NCBI GenBank assembly: GCA_002390025.1
Contig: DGRU01000225.1
Coordinates: 6,676 to 16,076, forward strand
Origin: Lachnospiraceae bacterium UBA4380
GTDB taxonomy: Bacteria > Bacillota > Clostridia > Lachnospirales > Lachnospiraceae
Length of the DNA: 9,401 bases
Direction: 5' to 3'
The position numbers were made by a program, and so were the translations under genes. Positions 6,620-9,401 of this stretch are shown in pieces. Below the pieces are notes generated by a model. The model was not told the origin of the DNA, searched no databases, and saw only the letters and a list, made by a program, of their open reading frames with translations. Within the stretch, counting starts at the first letter, position 1; each line of letters starts with the position of its first letter.

Positions 6620-6628
6620 AGTATACCA
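6620..6628 (-). promoter_or_regulatory. Possible extended -10 promoter of queA
   Basis: The minus strand reads TGGTATACT, a TGN extended -10 close to consensus, 43 nt after the M18 stop codon. No recognisable -35 is present. It lies in an imperfect inverted repeat (ACCAG, 11 nt, CTGGT). A transcript starting near 6613 would include the tandem array as leader. A second motif, TTGACA at 6611-6616, has no -10 at the right distance. Confidence 0.33.
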
Positions 6629-6667
6629 GGTAAAAAATATACTGGTTTTTCCCTGCCGTTACAGGGA

Positions 6668-8101
6668 TCAGGCGTTGCGGAAGTCCATCCTGCGCAGGAA
6701 GGCCTTGTAACCGCGGAAGGCCTCATAGAGATCCGCCTTGCTGGTGGCCTCCCAGGGAGCATGCATGCTCAGTACGGGGACGCCGCTGTCGATGACATTC
6801 ATGCCGTAGAGGGCCAGGATATAGGCGATAGTCCCGCCGCCGCCGACATCAACTTTGCCGAGCTCCGCGGTCTGCACAAGGACATCGTCCTCTTCCATGA
6901 TCCTGCGCAGGGAGGCAATATACTCTGCATTGGCATCATTGGAGCCGGATTTGCCCCTGGAACCGGTAAACTTGTTGAAGACCATACCGCCGCCAAGATA
7001 GGCGCAGTTCTTTTTCTCAAAAGCAGAAGCGTAGGCGGGATCAAAGGCACTGCTGACATCAGAAGAAAGCATTGCGCTGTTTGCCAGCGTGCGGCGCATG
7101 GCAAGCTCCGAATACTGGCCGCAGAGCTCCATGACTTCCGCCAGAGCATTTTCGAAGAAGCGGGACCGCATGCCTGTGGCACCGACACTGCCGATCTCCT
7201 CTTTGTCGACAAGAAGCGTGCAGCTGGTGCGGGCGATATCCGCGACCTCCATCTGGGCGCGGAAGGAAGGATAGGCACACACGCGGTCATCCTGCCCGTA
7301 GGCCAGGACCATAGAGCGATCAAAGCCTGCGTCGCGGGCCTTGCCGGCGGGGACGATCTCAAGCTCTGCGGAGATAAAATCCTCCTCCTCGATGCCATAG
7401 AGCTCTCCGATGGTCTGCATGAGAGCCTTCGTGACAGCATCCTTCTCAGAGGGCTTTTTGTCCTTACTGCCGGCTTTGGTGTCATGATCAATCACGACGG
7501 GCTTATTGCCGATGACAAGATCCAGTGACTCGCCGTCAATAAAGGTGGAGGCGTTTTTCTTCATCTGGTCCTGGGCCAGGTGGGGCAGCAGATCCGAGAT
7601 AAAAAATACCGGATCATCCTCTTCCTCACCCACATTGATGATCACCGTCTCACCGCTCTTTTTCACCACAACACCGTGGATGGCCAGAGGCAGAGTGACA
7701 TACTGGTATTTTTTGATTCCCCCGTAATAGTGGGTGTCGAGATAGCAGAAACCGCCGTCCTCATAGACCGGATTCTGCTTGACATCCAGGCGGGGAGAAT
7801 CGATGTGGGCGCCGAGGATGTTGATGCCCTCCTCGAAAGGTTTTTCGCCGATTCTGAACAGGACCATGGATTTGTTCATCCACACGCTGTAGACACAATC
7901 TCCGGCCTTCAGCTGCCGCTTTTCGGCAATGGCCCGGCTGAGCTCAATGTATCCGTTCTTCTCTGCTTCCGCAACGAAAAAGTCCACGCACTCGCGCTCC
8001 GTCTTTCCTGCGTTCAGAAAATCCATATAGTCTTTTGCGAAATCCATGCAGTCGTTCTGCATGGGAATGTCATAGGTGTTCCATGCGTTAAGTCTTTCCA
8101 T
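6668..8101 (-). CDS. M18 family zinc aminopeptidase (aspartyl aminopeptidase-like)
   Basis: A cytoplasmic dinuclear-zinc exopeptidase that removes N-terminal residues, acidic ones in characterised relatives, and serves peptide turnover. The 477 residues fit the family length. Visible metal and catalytic blocks are GAHIDSPRLD with His99 (97-106), YYGGIKKYQYVTLPLAIHG (125-143), YGQDDRVCAYPS (268-279), DKEEIGSVGATG with the Glu pair 301-302 (299-310), SSDVSSAFDP with Asp348 (346-355), and SMHAPWEATSKADLY with His447 (445-459). The Lys/Asp-rich stretch at about 205-222 is probably a surface loop. The start is well supported, with GGAG 8 nt before the ATG. It has a 382-nt gap upstream after pheT and is not obviously co-transcribed with it. 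No signal peptide or membrane segment is seen. Substrate preference within M18 cannot be told from the sequence. Confidence 0.96.
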   Translation of the reverse strand: MERLNAWNTYDIPMQNDCMDFAKDYMDFLNAGKTERECVDFFVAEAEKNGYIELSRAIAEKRQLKAGDCVYSVWMNKSMVLFRIGEKPFEEGINILGAHIDSPRLDVKQNPVYEDGGFCYLDTHYYGGIKKYQYVTLPLAIHGVVVKKSGETVIINVGEEEDDPVFFISDLLPHLAQDQMKKNASTFIDGESLDLVIGNKPVVIDHDTKAGSKDKKPSEKDAVTKALMQTIGELYGIEEEDFISAELEIVPAGKARDAGFDRSMVLAYGQDDRVCAYPSFRAQMEVADIARTSCTLLVDKEEIGSVGATGMRSRFFENALAEVMELCGQYSELAMRRTLANSAMLSSDVSSAFDPAYASAFEKKNCAYLGGGMVFNKFTGSRGKSGSNDANAEYIASLRRIMEEDDVLVQTAELGKVDVGGGGTIAYILALYGMNVIDSGVPVLSMHAPWEATSKADLYEAFRGYKAFLRRMDFRNA

Positions 8102-8145
8102 AATTTTATCTCCATATTCAGAAAATACAGATCTGTCGCGCCCTT

Positions 8146-8300
8146 AGGAGTCGCCTTCGAGGTATACCTCCTGTGTCGGTCAGCAGTTCATCTGCTGATC
8201 TCAGATGCGGAAAATCATTTTCCGTCTCACACAGACGGGCTTTTTAGGGCCACCCTGTCTGAGTATGTCGCATCTTCAATGCGACATACGAGTTTGGCCC
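8146..8300. other. Hairpin-dense element, possible structured RNA or intergenic repeat
   Basis: Several perfect inverted repeats are packed together: GAGGTATACCTC (8159-8170); TCAGCAG/CTGCTGA around 5 nt (8180-8198); CGGAAAA/TTTTCCG around 3 nt (8208-8224); CCGTCT/AGACGG around 5 nt (8222-8238); and an 11-bp stem GTATGTCGCAT around 5 nt (8263-8289) enclosed by GGGCCA (8247-8252) and TGGCCC (8295-8300). CTGTGT (8171-8176) and ACACAG (8229-8234) could close the second and third hairpins into a three-way junction. Some stems share bases and exclude one another. It matches no RNA family I can name. Confidence 0.5.
8222..8245 (+). terminator. Terminator-like hairpin on the plus strand
   Basis: CCGTCT-CACAC-AGACGG (8222-8238) is followed by GC and five T (8241-8245) on the plus strand. 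This is the form of an intrinsic terminator, but the flanking genes are on the minus strand. It may end an unannotated plus-strand transcript or simply be part of the hairpin block. Confidence 0.35.
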
Positions 8301-8418
8301 GGCCCTCTCTTTGCATCAGTAAGCCTTAGTAATTCCATGTGAACAAATCCTGAAACTCCACAGGCTGTATGACGTGAAGGCTCGTCCCCTCACCTCTACA
8401 AACCCGTATTTTTTTAAA

Positions 8419-8453
8419 GCGGGCGGAAAAGTCTTTCATCCTCTCCCGCCCGC
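8419..8453 (-). terminator. Probable pheT terminator
   Basis: An 8-bp perfect stem, GCGGGCGG (8419-8426) with CCGCCCGC (8446-8453), has a 19-nt loop and lies about 30 nt after the pheT stop. On the minus strand only three T follow before a run of A, so termination may be weak. The plus strand has no T run on its downstream side. Confidence 0.42.
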
Positions 8454-8483
8454 ATATAAAGTTTCTGTGCGATGATCTTCCAA

Positions 8484-9401
8484 TCAGCTTCTGAGCTCGA
8501 TGCCCAGGCCCTCAAGGCCGTTGAGGATCTTCTTCATTGCTGCGGTGATCTCCGCCTCCTCGAGAGTCTTCTCGCGATGGCGGAATGTCAGGTTGTAGGC
8601 GATGGACTTGTAGCCCTGGCGGACCTGCTTGCCCTCATAGATATCAAACAGATGATAGGACTCGAGGATCTTTCCGCCGCGCTGCGCGATGACCGCCTCG
8701 ATCTGACCTGCCATGACATCACGGGGAACCAGCATACTGATGTCTCTGGAAACCGCGGGATACTTGGCAATGCCGGTGTAGTGGTATTCGAAGCTGGTGT
8801 GAGGGATCACACTCTGCAGGTCAATGACCGCGATATAGGCTCTGCCGCCGATTCCGTAGGCTCCTGCCACATCGGGATGCACTTCGCCGAAGTATCCCAG
8901 GGTCTCGCCCTTGTACTGGATGAGGGCCTGGCGGCCGGGATGCAGGAAAGGTTTGCCTGCTTTGGGATTGCAGATCATCTTTTCGTTCATACCCGCCATT
9001 TCGAAGAACTCTTCGATGACGCCCTTCATGGTGAAGAAATCGCCCTCTCCGTACATGCCCAGGCAGAACATGGAGCGCTCGTCGGGAAGCTCGGTCAGAG
9101 GAAGTGCCTTGGGAATATAGACATTGGCCAGCTCAAAGAGTCTTGCGTCCTTGTTACGGCGGCTGTAGTTGGTGCCCAGGCTGGTCAGCATACCGTGGAG
9201 GGGAGTGGTCCTCATCATGGAGAAGTCCTCGCCCAGAGGGTTGGAAATGCGGATGGCCTGGCGCTCGGGAGCATCCTCTGCAAAGAGCAGGCGGTCAAAG
9301 ACTTTGGGGCTCTCGAAGGAGTATGTCATAGCTTCGGAGAAGCCGTTGAACATAGCTGCCTCGCGGGCCTTGTCCTGTATGCGCATCTTGTAGGTGAGAC
9401 C
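8484..9401 (-). CDS. pheT: Phenylalanyl-tRNA synthetase beta subunit, C-terminal part (5' end outside window)
   Basis: This is the beta chain of the cytoplasmic alpha2-beta2 enzyme that charges tRNA-Phe. The last 305 residues are visible; the frame enters from the window edge as GLTYKMRIQDK and has no stop. The first visible part, with ARLFELANVYIP and a block containing HPGRQALIQYKGETLGYFGE, matches the catalytic-like core of bacterial PheT. The final 95 or so residues, from KYPAVSRDISMLVPRDVMAG through YHLFDIYEGKQVRQGYKSIAY to the C-terminus, form the ferredoxin-fold anticodon-binding (FDX-ACB) domain. It ends normally at TGA. Full PheT is about 800 residues, so roughly 500 lie outside. pheS would be expected beyond the edge, upstream. 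Housekeeping gene, no oddities seen. Confidence 0.97.
   Translation of the reverse strand, partial: GLTYKMRIQDKAREAAMFNGFSEAMTYSFESPKVFDRLLFAEDAPERQAIRISNPLGEDFSMMRTTPLHGMLTSLGTNYSRRNKDARLFELANVYIPKALPLTELPDERSMFCLGMYGEGDFFTMKGVIEEFFEMAGMNEKMICNPKAGKPFLHPGRQALIQYKGETLGYFGEVHPDVAGAYGIGGRAYIAVIDLQSVIPHTSFEYHYTGIAKYPAVSRDISMLVPRDVMAGQIEAVIAQRGGKILESYHLFDIYEGKQVRQGYKSIAYNLTFRHREKTLEEAEITAAMKKILNGLEGLGIELRS

Larger units (their letters stand above)
8102..8483. other. Intergenic region between pheT and the M18 gene
   Basis: No convincing gene is visible in 382 bases. From pheT downward they hold a probable terminator hairpin (8419-8453); about 118 bases (8301-8418) in which I recognise nothing firm; a hairpin-dense block (8146-8300); a 10-bp palindrome ACAGATCTGT (8127-8136); and the ribosome site of the M18 gene (CTCC on the plus strand at 8110-8113). 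I could not identify a clear promoter for the M18 gene. Confidence 0.75.

Noticed and set aside
6651..6666. Hairpin CCCTG/CAGGG just after the M18 stop as a terminator
   Set aside because: The stem is only 5 bp and on the minus strand is followed by A residues rather than T.
7580..8329. Plus-strand open frame of 249 codons reaching into the gap upstream of the M18 gene
   Set aside because: Most of it is antisense to the M18 gene, and the extension into the gap reads through hairpins without protein-like features.
8301..8418. tRNA, T-box or known riboswitch in the gap after pheT
   Set aside because: I found no cloverleaf, no T-box consensus and no riboswitch core that I could recognise on either strand.

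Overview
The window reads as chromosomal DNA of a Gram-positive, Clostridia-type bacterium, most likely a Lachnospiraceae-like gut anaerobe. This is an inference from protein style (M18 aminopeptidase, QueA, PheT, a LicD/GT operon), A/G-rich Shine-Dalgarno sites of the GGAG type, and moderate-to-high GC coding DNA with AT-rich gaps. No marker in the window fixes the genus. Every convincing gene is on the minus strand, so the window is read from high to low coordinates.

In order of transcription: the 3' part of pheT (phenylalanyl-tRNA synthetase beta chain, 9401-8484); a 382-base gap with a probable pheT terminator and a dense series of hairpins (8102-8483); a complete M18-family metallo-aminopeptidase (8101-6668); a 264-base gap with a possible promoter and a tandem array of about 15-bp units (6404-6667); queA, the S-adenosylmethionine:tRNA ribosyltransferase-isomerase of queuosine synthesis (6403-5309); a 352-base gap with an unusually elaborate terminator, a short hairpin cluster, a probable promoter and a structured leader (4957-5308); then a surface-polysaccharide operon.

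The polysaccharide operon runs GT2 glycosyltransferase (4956-3829), GT4 glycosyltransferase (3758-2598), LicD-family phosphotransferase-like protein (2419-1571), and a multi-pass membrane protein resembling a Wzy/O-antigen polymerase (1549 to beyond the window edge). Together these fit assembly of a repeat-unit glycan: two enzymes add sugars to a lipid-linked precursor, LicD probably adds a phospho-linked substituent, and the polymerase-like protein joins units at the membrane. The operon probably continues past base 1.

The protein-coding content is ordinary, and I do not see a clearly new multi-gene system. The less ordinary signals are non-coding or low-complexity: two different degenerate 15-bp-period tandem arrays just upstream of queA and the licD-like gene; a roughly 104-nt branched hairpin that ends in a T7 run after queA; a chain of perfect hairpins upstream of the M18 gene that includes a plus-strand terminator-like element; and a disordered tail of more than 110 residues, with a 13-codon repeat, on the polymerase-like protein. 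None of these could be checked against a database here.
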